Source of the DNA: an uncultured Pelagibacteraceae bacterium
GTDB lineage: Bacteria; Pseudomonadota; Alphaproteobacteria; Pelagibacterales; Pelagibacteraceae
Length of the DNA stretch: 61,681 nt
Assembly (NCBI GenBank): GCA_902626185.1
Contig: CACOEA010000003.1
Location: 1 to 61,681 of the forward strand
Reading direction: 5' to 3'
Part shown: positions 1-8,893 of the stretch, in pieces
How positions within the stretch are numbered: position 1 is the first letter of the stretch
How the letters are laid out: each line of letters begins with the position of its first letter
Position numbers and translations under genes: made by a program
Notes under the pieces: generated by a model
Told to the model about the DNA's origin: nothing
The model's database searches: none
What the model saw: only the letters and a program-made list of their open reading frames with translations

Positions 1-515
<515 letters not shown>

Positions 516-516
<1 letters not shown>

Positions 517-1520
517 TGCATGCTTTAGTTTATACTGGTACAGAAAAAATAGTTTACAGAGAAGAAAAAGATCCTACCAAAAAACCTGGCGAGGCATTAG
601 TAAAAGTTCATGCATCAGGTATTTGTGGTTCAGATATGCATGCATATCACGGAAAAGATGAACGCAGAGTACCTCCTTTGATATTAGGTCACGAATTCAG
701 CGGAACAAGTTTAGATGGTAAATTCAAAAATAAAGAAGTCGTAATCAATCCACTTATTAGTTGTGAGAATTGTGATTATTGCAAAAACCAAAGAGAACAT
801 CTGTGCCCGCAAAGAACAATGATTGGGATGAGTACTCCGACAAAAAGAGATGGAGGTTTAGCAGAATTAGTTTCTGTTCCTGAACAAAATATTTTTGAGG
901 TACCAAAGGGTTTAAATATGAAAGAAGCAGCATTGGCCGAACCTACTGCTGTTGCTTTACATGCAGTTTTATTAGCTGAAACAAATTTAAAAAAACCTTT
1001 ATCAGAGTGTAAGATTTTAATTCAAGGTGCAGGGGCAATAGGTTTACTTTGTGGTTTGGTATTAAATAAAGAAAAAAAATCTACCAATATCATCATGTCC
1101 GATCCTAATAAAAAAAGATTAGATGAGTGTGGAAAATATCTTAAAGCAAGTTTTGTTGCACCAGATGATAAATCTATTAAAGAAAATCATTTTGATTTAG
1201 TATTAGAATCTGTGGGATTGGAAATCACTCGCCATCAGGCGATTAATTCAGTAGCACCAGGAGGCACTATAGTGCATATAGGCTTAACTCATCCCTCGGG
1301 AACGTTTAACTTTAAAAAACTTACAATTCAAGAAGTGACTTTAGTTGGAACTTATTGCTATACAAATGAAGACTTTAACAACAGCCTAGAAATTTTAAAA
1401 GAAAAAAAGTTAGGCAATCTTGGTTGGATTGAGTATAGAGATCTAAAAAAAGGGTCAGAGGCTTTTAGAGAAATACATAATGGAACTTGTATCGCACCAA
1501 AGATAATACTTATACCTTAA
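516..1520 (+). CDS. Zinc-dependent medium-chain alcohol/polyol dehydrogenase
   Basis: This 334-residue protein is an MDR-family NAD(P)-dependent dehydrogenase acting on a secondary alcohol. Catalytic zinc ligands appear as C37 in SGICGSD and H59-E60 in LGHEFSG. A four-cysteine structural zinc lobe lies at C83, C86, C89 and C97. The Rossmann motif GAGAIGLLCG is near residues 171-180. The start codon overlaps the upstream stop by one base, indicating translational coupling with the HisD/HpsN-like enzyme. In known dihydroxypropanesulfonate pathways a Zn-ADH (HpsP type) works beside HpsN, so that role fits by context, but sorbitol or threonine dehydrogenase-like activity cannot be excluded. Confidence 0.85.
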
Positions 1521-2395
1521 GCGTCAAACCACTCTTTATATCTATTCGAGTTTTCTCTTAAAAATTTAGGCAATAAACTCAAATCAGTTTTTTTAAGTTT
1601 ATGACTACTTTCCCATTTATTTTTTGAGGTAGTATCTTTAAAATGATTATAAAATAGCTCTCTATTTTTTATTTTATTTCTAATATCGTTAATTGTTAAA
1701 CCACTCATTCTGAACTCATTATGATGCCCAAAATTCATAAATTTATCATACATATCCTCAGGTGTTTTTAAATTTGTAAAATGCCAACCACCATCATCTA
1801 TAATATCTAAATTAATATGTTTAGTTTTGGAAAAATACGTATCTAATCTCCAGAATGGATATTTCTTCCATTTTATTTCTCTTAACCAAGATATAGACAA
1901 TAAATCCTTTTTTTTACATCCTTTTGTTCCAATCCACGACATCTGATCGTAAAGGAGGTTAAACTTATAATAAAAGAATAATTGCTTAAATAATATTATT
2001 TTATTTTTACTTTTTTTAAACTGTTCAGAGTTTAAATTGGGAATTTCATCATTGTCACTAAGCATGATAAAATCATCTTCACTATAATCTTTTATTGCTT
2101 CAAAACAGGCGTCATAAGACAATGCAACTCTTTTTAAACTATTAAGTCTTTGTGCCAAAGGATCTCCATTTTCCGCAATAATTCCATTCGGCTCCTTATC
2201 AATAACAATATATTTTATTTTATCTTTAAACTTAGGGTAATTATTTATGTTAAAATTTAAATTTTTCTTTTTACCGCTGTGAGAATAGGTTGACTCAGTA
2301 ACAACAAATTGATCAACTTTATCTTTTAATATATTCAACCTTACTTCATACATCATATGCTCATTATAAAATGATGTGCAATCAATGATTTTCAT
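1517..2395 (-). CDS. Glycosyltransferase family 17-like protein
   Basis: The 292-residue protein resembles GT17 (beta-1,4-N-acetylglucosaminyltransferase-like) proteins of bacteria: it opens with MKIIDCTSFYNEHMMYEVRL, followed by the FVVTESTYSHSGKKK segment, an acidic SDNDEIPN motif near residue 115 suitable for nucleotide-sugar/metal binding, and a GGWHFTNL motif near residue 202. There is no signal peptide, so it should act in the cytoplasm, probably on a surface glycan. It converges with the zinc dehydrogenase, overlapping it by four bases. It stands apart from the main polysaccharide island, and its acceptor is unknown. Confidence 0.75.
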   Translation of the reverse strand: MKIIDCTSFYNEHMMYEVRLNILKDKVDQFVVTESTYSHSGKKKNLNFNINNYPKFKDKIKYIVIDKEPNGIIAENGDPLAQRLNSLKRVALSYDACFEAIKDYSEDDFIMLSDNDEIPNLNSEQFKKSKNKIILFKQLFFYYKFNLLYDQMSWIGTKGCKKKDLLSISWLREIKWKKYPFWRLDTYFSKTKHINLDIIDDGGWHFTNLKTPEDMYDKFMNFGHHNEFRMSGLTINDIRNKIKNRELFYNHFKDTTSKNKWESSHKLKKTDLSLLPKFLRENSNRYKEWFDA

Positions 2396-2490
2396 TAACT
2401 TTTAACCTCAGGGTTGTAGACAATATGCATACCTGCAATCTACTTTTAACACAATTAAAATAATTCAAAATTTGCGAAAATAAAGTAATT

Positions 2491-2871
2491 ATGAAAAAAT
2501 ATTTTTTAATTTTTACAGTTTTTTTATATTTTGGCTCTGCTTATGGAGGAGGTCATTTAAGCGACAAAGATAAAAAAGCAGCTTTAAAATGCACAGGGCT
2601 TTATTACGCGCATAGTATGATACCTCAAGGTACTTTAGAATTAGATAAGATAGTTTATTCTATAGCTGCTAAAAAATTTTTAACATCGTATTTAATTAAA
2701 GAGGGAGTTAAGGAAGATCTTTTAAATTCAGAGCTTAATAAATCTGTTGATGAACTTTACGGCAAACCTTACGACGAAAAAAAGGCTAGTGATTGCGATC
2801 AATATATTCACAAATTAATACCTGAGTCCAAAGTAGAAATAGACAAACTGGTTAAATCAGGAATTTACTAA
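2491..2871 (+). CDS. Small secreted protein of unknown function
   Basis: This 126-residue protein starts with a clear signal peptide (KK, hydrophobic stretch to about residue 18, then SAYGGG). The mature part is polar and probably alpha-helical, with two cysteines (KCTGLYY near residue 34 and SDCDQY near residue 102) that could form a disulfide in the periplasm. I recognise no family. Its layout resembles the protein at 5839-6273, which also has a signal peptide and two separated cysteines. It lies 26 bases upstream of the GYD-domain gene and may share its transcript. Confidence 0.65.
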   Translation: MKKYFLIFTVFLYFGSAYGGGHLSDKDKKAALKCTGLYYAHSMIPQGTLELDKIVYSIAAKKFLTSYLIKEGVKEDLLNSELNKSVDELYGKPYDEKKASDCDQYIHKLIPESKVEIDKLVKSGIY

Positions 2872-2897
2872 GTAAAGGAATAAGAAAGGAGAACGAT

Positions 2898-3218
2898 ATG
2901 GCAAAAATGTATATAATGGGAAATTATACTGAAAAAGCATTTCAGGGTTTCTTAAAAGATCCTACGAGTGATAGAAAAGCCGTTGTTGAAAAACTTACTT
3001 CAGCAATGGGTGGTAAAATGCACTCCATGGATATAGTACGGGGATCATATGACTTTGTAGTTGTAACTGATGTTCCGAGTTTTGAAGACTTTGCAGCAAT
3101 AAAATTAGTAGTAGAATCATCTGGTGCTGTGAAAAATCTTACTGCCTTGGAAGCAATCGACTTTACAAAAGCAACTACAAAAGCCTCAAAAATATCTTAT
3201 AAAGCTCCAGGCCAATAA
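2898..3218 (+). CDS. GYD-domain protein
   Basis: This 106-residue protein matches the GYD family of small ferredoxin-like-fold proteins: an initial beta strand (YIMGNYTEKAFQGF), the central MGGKMHSMDIVRGSYDFVVV segment in which GSYD is the family signature, and a C-terminal strand-helix. A good ribosome-binding site (AGGAGA) sits just upstream of the ATG. It is cytoplasmic with no signal peptide. The biochemical role of the family is poorly known. It converges with the methyltransferase gene; the two are separated by no bases. Confidence 0.8.
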   Translation: MAKMYIMGNYTEKAFQGFLKDPTSDRKAVVEKLTSAMGGKMHSMDIVRGSYDFVVVTDVPSFEDFAAIKLVVESSGAVKNLTALEAIDFTKATTKASKISYKAPGQ

Positions 3219-3926
3219 TTATTTTTGATAAGTAATGCATTTTAGTGTGTCGGTGAATTTGATTTGATTATTATAATTTGATTTAATTTCACCGACACCA
3301 TTAACTAAATCTTTTTTCGAGAGATTAAGCAAGCAAGACATGTATCTTTTCTTAATCATTTTAATGTATTCTAATCTAGTAATTTTTACTTTGTAATTGA
3401 AATTCGTTTCTCGCGATTTTTTTAATTTATTTTTTATTAAACTAAGTAATCTTTCATCTTTTTGAAGACTTAAAGTTAATTTTTTCTTCATTTTTTTAAA
3501 ACAAGGAATATTATTTTTTTTAGTTTTTAACGAGAAAATCATTAATGTTCCATCATAATTGAGTTTTTCTAATAATAAGTTCAATAAAATCTTCAATCTA
3601 CTTTTAGAAAAAAAATGAATTGTTTGTTTAATTATAATTAAATCAAATTTTTCACTATTTCTTAGATATTTAATTGCGTCAGTTTTCTTAAATAAAATAT
3701 TTTTCTTAACATCATTATTTTTAATAATATCAATACCAATAGCCTTATTTCTAAATTTATATTTTCTTTGCAAGTAACTGATAATATTTGCCCTTCCACA
3801 TCCAATATCTAATATTTTCAAATTTTTATTAAAATTAATTTTTCTTTTTAGAAATTTATGAAATTGAGAGATATATGATTTAGATGATAACCAAGTTTTA
3901 TTATCCCAGTTTTTAAGTTTTTTCAT
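3219..3926 (-). CDS. Class I SAM-dependent methyltransferase
   Basis: The protein is 235 residues long. Motif I, LDIGCGRA, lies at residues 39-46 and is the SAM-binding glycine loop; an acidic residue follows in IGIDIIK, and KFDLIIIKQTIHFF is a motif IV-like strand. The C-terminal third is lysine-rich and unfamiliar. The substrate cannot be told. The gene is very AT-rich even for this window. The last 25 codons contain an 11-base inverted repeat (3247-3298). It lies 10 bases downstream of the phosphate acyltransferase gene on the same strand and may be the last gene of that minus-strand run. Confidence 0.75.
   Translation of the reverse strand: MKKLKNWDNKTWLSSKSYISQFHKFLKRKINFNKNLKILDIGCGRANIISYLQRKYKFRNKAIGIDIIKNNDVKKNILFKKTDAIKYLRNSEKFDLIIIKQTIHFFSKSRLKILLNLLLEKLNYDGTLMIFSLKTKKNNIPCFKKMKKKLTLSLQKDERLLSLIKNKLKKSRETNFNYKVKITRLEYIKMIKKRYMSCLLNLSKKDLVNGVGEIKSNYNNQIKFTDTLKCITYQK
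3247..3298. repeat. 11-bp perfect inverted repeat inside the 3' end of the methyltransferase gene
   Basis: GTGTCGGTGAA at 3247-3257 is repeated in reverse complement as TTCACCGACAC at 3288-3298, with a 30-base AT-rich spacer. Seven of the eleven pairs in a very AT-poor-in-GC neighbourhood are... GC-containing, which makes chance less likely than for an AT palindrome. Because it is inside coding sequence just before the convergent gene end, it could form an mRNA stem protecting or ending the minus-strand transcript. No T-run follows, so it is not a classical terminator. Confidence 0.6.
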
Positions 3927-3936
3927 TTAGTTATTT

Positions 3937-4845
3937 CTAAAGCGCAACAACAGCAGCAGCCATTGAGGCAAGTCTTGCTTGAGTATCATCAGCTCTACTT
4001 GTTATTACAACTGGAACTTTTCCACCAACCACTACACCAGCCGCACAAGCTCCCATAAAAAAAATCATCATTTTGACTAATCCGTTACCTGTTTCAACAT
4101 TTGGAACTAATAGAATATCTGTCTTACCAGCAACAGCATTTCTTATTCCTTTAATTTGAGCAGCTTCTTCAGAGACTGAATTATCGAAAGCCATAGGACC
4201 AAACACATCTGCATCTATGCCCTCGTCTTTAGCTCTAGAAGTCAATTCTTTTGCATCAACTGAACTTGGCATACTATCTAAAACCTCTTCAGTTGCTGAT
4301 AATACAGACACTTTTGGTTTTAATATTCCTATACGTTTAGCAAAATCAACAGAGTTTTTGAGGATATGCATCTTAGTTTCTAATTTTGGCAAAACATTTA
4401 AAGCCCCATCAGTTATAATAAAAGGCTTATCATTTTCTTCTAATGTCATATGCCAAACATGACTTAATCTTTTTTTTCCTATGAGATTTAAGTCTCTTTT
4501 TAATACAGCTTTCATTAATATATCGGTATGAATATGTCCTTTAACAATAATCTTCACCTTACCTTCACTTGCTAATTTTGCAGCTATTGGTGCTGTATTG
4601 TTCTCAATTGGTTCATGAATAATTTCATACTTAGAAATGTTCCAATTAATTTCTTTAGCAATGTTCTTTATTACAGTTTCATCTCCTACAAATACCGGTA
4701 CTATCAAATTAGCTTCTACAGCTTGTTTTGCTGAAATGATTGCAACTTTTTTTCCAGCGTTTACTATCACCGCTTTTGCTGGACCTTTCTTTTTAGCAAT
4801 TTCTAATAAGTTTTTTGGACAGATAATTTCTTTTTTAGATAGCAT
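3937..4845 (-). CDS. Phosphate acetyl/butyryltransferase
   Basis: This 302-residue protein belongs to the phosphate acetyl/butyryltransferase family, which interconverts an acyl phosphate and acyl-CoA. Supporting segments are the N-terminal AKAVIVNAG region, VKGHIHTDILMKAVLKRD, the SHVWHM segment, the ITDGALNVLP segment, and the conserved C-terminal block from DILLVPNVETGNGLVKM to GGKVPVVITSRADD. Its start overlaps the stop of the Ldh2-type dehydrogenase by 11 bases, so the two are one operon. Near taurine genes an attractive role is converting acetyl phosphate released by Xsc into acetyl-CoA; this is inference, and a Ptb-like role in butyrate or propionate metabolism is possible. Confidence 0.85.
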   Translation of the reverse strand: MLSKKEIICPKNLLEIAKKKGPAKAVIVNAGKKVAIISAKQAVEANLIVPVFVGDETVIKNIAKEINWNISKYEIIHEPIENNTAPIAAKLASEGKVKIIVKGHIHTDILMKAVLKRDLNLIGKKRLSHVWHMTLEENDKPFIITDGALNVLPKLETKMHILKNSVDFAKRIGILKPKVSVLSATEEVLDSMPSSVDAKELTSRAKDEGIDADVFGPMAFDNSVSEEAAQIKGIRNAVAGKTDILLVPNVETGNGLVKMMIFFMGACAAGVVVGGKVPVVITSRADDTQARLASMAAAVVAL

Positions 4846-5842
4846 TTAAGTCATCCATTTCTTTTAAAATTTTTTTTGGAATAGATATATCTTTATTCAT
4901 ATTTTTTTTATACAAAAAATTTTTTCTTTCACCTGGATAAAGAATTGAACTAAACCCTTTGGCTTTCGGTAGTTTTTTTATCAATCTAATATTTTTCTTT
5001 ATCTCTTTTATAAAATTTTTGCCTATAAATACCTTGGGATTAATTGTTATAAATAAGTGACCAACATTTTGAGGTCCGGTAAAATCATCGAAGGGGTCTT
5101 TTGTTTTTCCACCGTGACTACTCCCAGTTAGCACTCCACTTAAAATATCAACCATCCAGGCTAAGCCTGATCCTTTAAATCCACCAATTGGCAACTGAGT
5201 TCCCGAAAGTGCTTCTTTTGCATTAGTGGTCATTTTACCATACTTATTTAAGGCGACACCGAAAGGTATTTTTTTTCCAAATTTTTCTGCGTGTCTTATT
5301 TTACCTCTGTTTATCATTGATGTTGATGTATCTAATATAAAAGGAACTTTACCAGTTGGAACACCGAAACAAATAGGATTAGTACCAAATAAAGATTTTT
5401 TAGCACCATGTGGAGCAAGGGCAGGTGGTGCATTAGTAAAACAAAAAACAATTAAATTTTTTTTTACTGCTTGTTCAGCATAAAAGCTCGAAAGTCCATA
5501 ATGACCACTTCTTTTAATTCCAACTAGGCCTATCCCAGTTTTTTTTGCATTTTTAATTGCTTGAGAAATTCCAATATCGGCAGAAACAAAACCAATACTA
5601 TTATCCGCATCAATGTAAGAAATTGATGAATTAATCTTTTTAATCTTTATTTTTGGTTTGGCGTTGATTAATTTTCTGCGAATTCTTTCGCAATACATGT
5701 TGAGTCTGGTTAGACCATGTGATTTAGCCTCAACTAGTTCAGCCTTTATCAAATAATCTGCACAAATTTCTGAATGTTTTTTTGATAGTTTATGCTTTAA
5801 AAAAATTTGTATTATTTTTGACCTTAGAATATTTTTTTTCAC
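4835..5842 (-). CDS. Ldh2/ComC-type malate/L-lactate/sulfolactate dehydrogenase
   Basis: The 335-residue protein is an NAD(P)-dependent 2-hydroxyacid dehydrogenase of the Ldh2 (type 2 malate/lactate) family. Family marks are the helical N-terminus with SHGLTRLNMY, the RSGHYG catalytic-His loop near residue 112, FTNAPPALAPHG, FGTNPICFGVPTG, and QLPIGGFKGSGLAWMVD. Relatives include (R)-sulfolactate dehydrogenase (ComC), ureidoglycolate and delta1-piperideine-2-carboxylate reductases. Given the HpsN-like gene and the taurine locus nearby, sulfolactate to sulfopyruvate is a reasonable candidate reaction, but sequence alone cannot settle the substrate. It overlaps both neighbours on the minus strand, so it is in an operon with the phosphate acyltransferase. 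Confidence 0.85.
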   Translation of the reverse strand: MKKNILRSKIIQIFLKHKLSKKHSEICADYLIKAELVEAKSHGLTRLNMYCERIRRKLINAKPKIKIKKINSSISYIDADNSIGFVSADIGISQAIKNAKKTGIGLVGIKRSGHYGLSSFYAEQAVKKNLIVFCFTNAPPALAPHGAKKSLFGTNPICFGVPTGKVPFILDTSTSMINRGKIRHAEKFGKKIPFGVALNKYGKMTTNAKEALSGTQLPIGGFKGSGLAWMVDILSGVLTGSSHGGKTKDPFDDFTGPQNVGHLFITINPKVFIGKNFIKEIKKNIRLIKKLPKAKGFSSILYPGERKNFLYKKNMNKDISIPKKILKEMDDLNAI

Positions 5843-6273
5843 TTAATTATTTTTTTTCCTTCTTTTTCCCAATAATTAGTTCTTTGCTCAGGGTTTTCGA
5901 CAAGATTTTTACAAACTAAACCATATTTTTTAGCTAAAGCGGAAAGGTCCTTATTAGCTAATTTAACGAAGTCAGTTACTTTATCTTTTGTCATTTGTGC
6001 CATCACTTCCGGATTTAACCCCATAATTTCTCCAAGATCATAATTATATTTTAAGGCAACATCTGCACTTTCTTCTAAACTATCAATTATTTTTTTTTCT
6101 TTTCCAGATTTTTTAAAACTTTCTGCTGCGACTTTGTAAAAACTATAACAATTTACATAATCTTTTTGAATATTTTCCATTACATATTTGGCAATTCTTT
6201 TTTCTTTTACACTCTCATCAGCCAATACTGAGAAGGGCATTGAAGTAATAATTAGTACTAATAGTTTTTTCAT
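5839..6273 (-). CDS. Small secreted protein of unknown function
   Basis: This 144-residue protein begins with a cleavable signal peptide (MKKLLVLIITSMPFSVLA, then DES). The mature part is helical and charged, with two cysteines (VNCYSFYK near residue 43 and GLVCKNL near residue 121) separated by about 78 residues, compatible with one disulfide between helices. No family was recognised. It overlaps the genes on both sides by four bases, so it is part of a minus-strand operon with the racemase upstream and the Ldh2-type dehydrogenase downstream. A general resemblance to 2491-2871 (signal peptide, C-x3-Y-Y/F helix, late Cys) suggests the same lineage-specific family. Confidence 0.7.
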   Translation of the reverse strand: MKKLLVLIITSMPFSVLADESVKEKRIAKYVMENIQKDYVNCYSFYKVAAESFKKSGKEKKIIDSLEESADVALKYNYDLGEIMGLNPEVMAQMTKDKVTDFVKLANKDLSALAKKYGLVCKNLVENPEQRTNYWEKEGKKIIK

Positions 6274-6962
6274 TTATATTTCTTCATTGATGCTTCTGCC
6301 AAAATTAAATTAGGATCCATAAATATTTTTGACAACTTAGCTTTTTTAAAAGATTTATACGCAAAAATAGCTATTGGCAACTCTGTACAGCCCAAAATGA
6401 TTTTTTTGCATCTCTTTTTTAATAAATAATTAACTGCTGGTTTTATTGCTTTTTCAGCTTCTTTAGTTTTTCCCATCTTTACAAATTTTATAGACTTATT
6501 TACGCTTCTCATCTGTAATTTTTTTTGTGGTGATATCAATTTATATTTTTTACTAAAATATTTATTATAAATACCAGTTTTAATAGTTGCCTCAGTAGCT
6601 AAAAGACCTATTTTGGAATTCTTCTTACAATTTTTGGAGGCACTTTCGTAAACAATTTTTGGCATATTTAATATTGGGATTTTAATTATTTTTTTCAAAT
6701 CGTCGTACCAGTAATGAGCGGTATTACATGGTATAGATATAAATTTACATTTGTTTCTTTGTAAAAATTTGCAACCAGTTATTAGTGCTTTTAAAACTTT
6801 TTTGTACTTATCAAGATTTTGTTTTCTATCTGGAATGTTCGACTTATTATAAAGTAAAAAAAGAGGATAGTTCTGATCTGACTTACCTCTGTTTAGTTTA
6901 GCAAGTTTACTACAAAAGTCTAAACCAGCTTGAGTACCCATGCCACCAAGTATACCGATCAT
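6270..6962 (-). CDS. Aspartate/glutamate racemase family protein
   Basis: The 230-residue protein shows the two-cysteine active site of PLP-independent Asp/Glu racemases: PCNTAHYW near residue 80 and LGCTELPIA near residue 193. It opens with IGILGGMGTQAG, the usual N-terminal strand-loop of the family. It likely interconverts L and D forms of an acidic amino acid or a related acid in the cytoplasm. It is the first gene of the minus-strand operon that continues into the secreted protein, and it lies 23 bases downstream of the tauC-like gene, so read-through from the taurine transporter is possible. Confidence 0.85.
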   Translation of the reverse strand: MIGILGGMGTQAGLDFCSKLAKLNRGKSDQNYPLFLLYNKSNIPDRKQNLDKYKKVLKALITGCKFLQRNKCKFISIPCNTAHYWYDDLKKIIKIPILNMPKIVYESASKNCKKNSKIGLLATEATIKTGIYNKYFSKKYKLISPQKKLQMRSVNKSIKFVKMGKTKEAEKAIKPAVNYLLKKRCKKIILGCTELPIAIFAYKSFKKAKLSKIFMDPNLILAEASMKKYK

Positions 6963-6985
6963 AATTAAATTAAAAGAATTAGTTG

Positions 6986-8893
6986 TTAACCCTTACCTCG
7001 CCAAGGGATAGTTTTGTCAATAATTTTCCTTATTGTAACATCAAAAAGTAAGCCTAGCATTCCCATAATGAAAATAGTTATCCAAATAACTTCATACTGG
7101 AAGTATTTTTTTGCGACATTTTCGACAAAACCTACTCCAGTTGTACCTGCTAAAAATTCTGCAGCAACTAAAGTTCCCCAACACATTCCTGTTGCAACTC
7201 GTATTCCTGTAAGTATTTCCGGTAAGGAATTTGGAAAAATAACATGTCTAAGTATTTGCCATTTAGAAGCCCCAAGAGAATGTGCTGCATGGATTTTCGA
7301 TAATTGAGTTCCCGACGCTCCAGCTCTAGCTGAAATTATCATTATTGATAAAGACACCATAAATAATAAAAATACTTTTCCAAGATTGTCTATTCCAAGA
7401 ACTGAAATAACTAATGGTGCCCATGCTAATGGTGGAACAGGTCTGTACAGTTCAATTAAAGGATCAAAGAAGCCTTTGGCAAATCTATTTAATCCCATAA
7501 ATAATCCTAATGGAACTCCAACTATAATTCCTGCAACTAATCCAAGGAACACTCTCAAAAATGAATCCCATATATGGCCAGTAGGAATTGGAATTTTAAA
7601 TAAGTTAAAATCTCCAGTAACAAAACTTAAAACTTTACTTTTGAAATTTGGCTTAACTTCACCTTGTTCATTATGAACTGGGTACTCTCCAGGCAAAACA
7701 TCAGCAAACCAATCAGGTAGCAAGAAACCAATTATCTTACTTACATCCATCATTTCATACCAAATTAATGGAATTTGTTTGTAACCTATATTTGGGTTTA
7801 ACATTAATGTAAATTTATTGAGTGTATCGGATGGTTTTGGAAGCCATCTACCAGAACCTTGTTCAGAACAACTTGGGCCACTTGAAATGATCGTGCCTGA
7901 TGGAAACAAAAGAAGATCTACCCATCTAAGACTTCCTTGCTCTTTTTTTTGCACATTATCAAAACTGATTATTGATGCCTGCATGTCCTTTAACGTATTA
8001 GGTGGAAATATACTCGCATATTCAATTCTACGTGCAATCTTAAGAATATCTTTTGCAAATGAGGAGGAAATTTCCTCAGATTCGCTTAAATTATTTCTAT
8101 AATCTTTTATTTCTTTTTTTAGGTTTTTTAAGGCGGAGGCATATTGTTCATTATGATTTTTAAGCTCAAAGAATTCATCACTTATTAAATTCAATTCTGT
8201 GGCTGCTGCCTGAAATTTTAAACCTCGCTTTGTTTTTGGAATAAAGGGAATTTCGATTGTATTTTCAATTGAGGTACTTGATGCTTTCCAGGAACCTTCT
8301 TCCTTAGCAGCTTCAATTCTTTCTAATTTTTGTTCAGCGCTCTCGTTGGGATAATCACTTCTTTTAAAGTTCTCGATTAAATTTAAAATTTTTTCATTAA
8401 CTAATTTAATTTGTTCTCTAGTATCGTTATTTAAAAGTTGTTCATTTGTAAGCAATGGTATTGTATTTTTTGTTTGAGAGATAAAATTTAGTAACTTACT
8501 TTTATCTTGATTTTTGATTCCTGATTTTTCTACTTCAAGAATTATTTTATTTAAATTTTCTGTTTCAGTTTCTATTACCGATGTGCTCTTAAGTTGACGC
8601 TCATCTATTGGAAATAGATATTTAAGTGAAAGAAGAGATTCATTTACTTTACCAACTTGGCAAAGTTCATTAGCTGATTTTGGGAAAAAAGACTTAGCTA
8701 TATCCCATGAATAATATAGCCAGACCAATAATAGAAAACTACTTCCAACTATTACCCAATGAACTCCTCCTTTTGACCTCTCAGGATTTCCAAAAACAGC
8801 ATCAACTTTTTCAGTTCTAATTAATTTTCTTCCATATAAGACACAGCCTACTATGGCGAAAAAAAATAAAAATGTTAAAAAACCTGTGATCAT
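6986..8893 (-). CDS. tauC: Taurine-type ABC transporter permease with a large N-terminal extension (TauC-like)
   Basis: The last 196 residues (from about residue 440) are a standard inner-membrane permease of the TauC/SsuC type, with the EAA loop around AAHSLGASKWQILRHVIFPN. Usual TauC proteins are about 275 residues; this one is 635. The added part has two hydrophobic segments (about 1-20 and 45-65), then some 330 mostly polar residues rich in Glu, Lys, Asn and Ser with coiled-coil-like stretches, predicted to face the periplasm. No frameshift or stop interrupts it and codon use is uniform, so it seems a genuine long form. It directly abuts tauB (8893/8894), forming the tauA-tauB-tauC order. 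Confidence 0.85.
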   Translation of the reverse strand: MITGFLTFLFFFAIVGCVLYGRKLIRTEKVDAVFGNPERSKGGVHWVIVGSSFLLLVWLYYSWDIAKSFFPKSANELCQVGKVNESLLSLKYLFPIDERQLKSTSVIETETENLNKIILEVEKSGIKNQDKSKLLNFISQTKNTIPLLTNEQLLNNDTREQIKLVNEKILNLIENFKRSDYPNESAEQKLERIEAAKEEGSWKASSTSIENTIEIPFIPKTKRGLKFQAAATELNLISDEFFELKNHNEQYASALKNLKKEIKDYRNNLSESEEISSSFAKDILKIARRIEYASIFPPNTLKDMQASIISFDNVQKKEQGSLRWVDLLLFPSGTIISSGPSCSEQGSGRWLPKPSDTLNKFTLMLNPNIGYKQIPLIWYEMMDVSKIIGFLLPDWFADVLPGEYPVHNEQGEVKPNFKSKVLSFVTGDFNLFKIPIPTGHIWDSFLRVFLGLVAGIIVGVPLGLFMGLNRFAKGFFDPLIELYRPVPPLAWAPLVISVLGIDNLGKVFLLFMVSLSIMIISARAGASGTQLSKIHAAHSLGASKWQILRHVIFPNSLPEILTGIRVATGMCWGTLVAAEFLAGTTGVGFVENVAKKYFQYEVIWITIFIMGMLGLLFDVTIRKIIDKTIPWRGKG

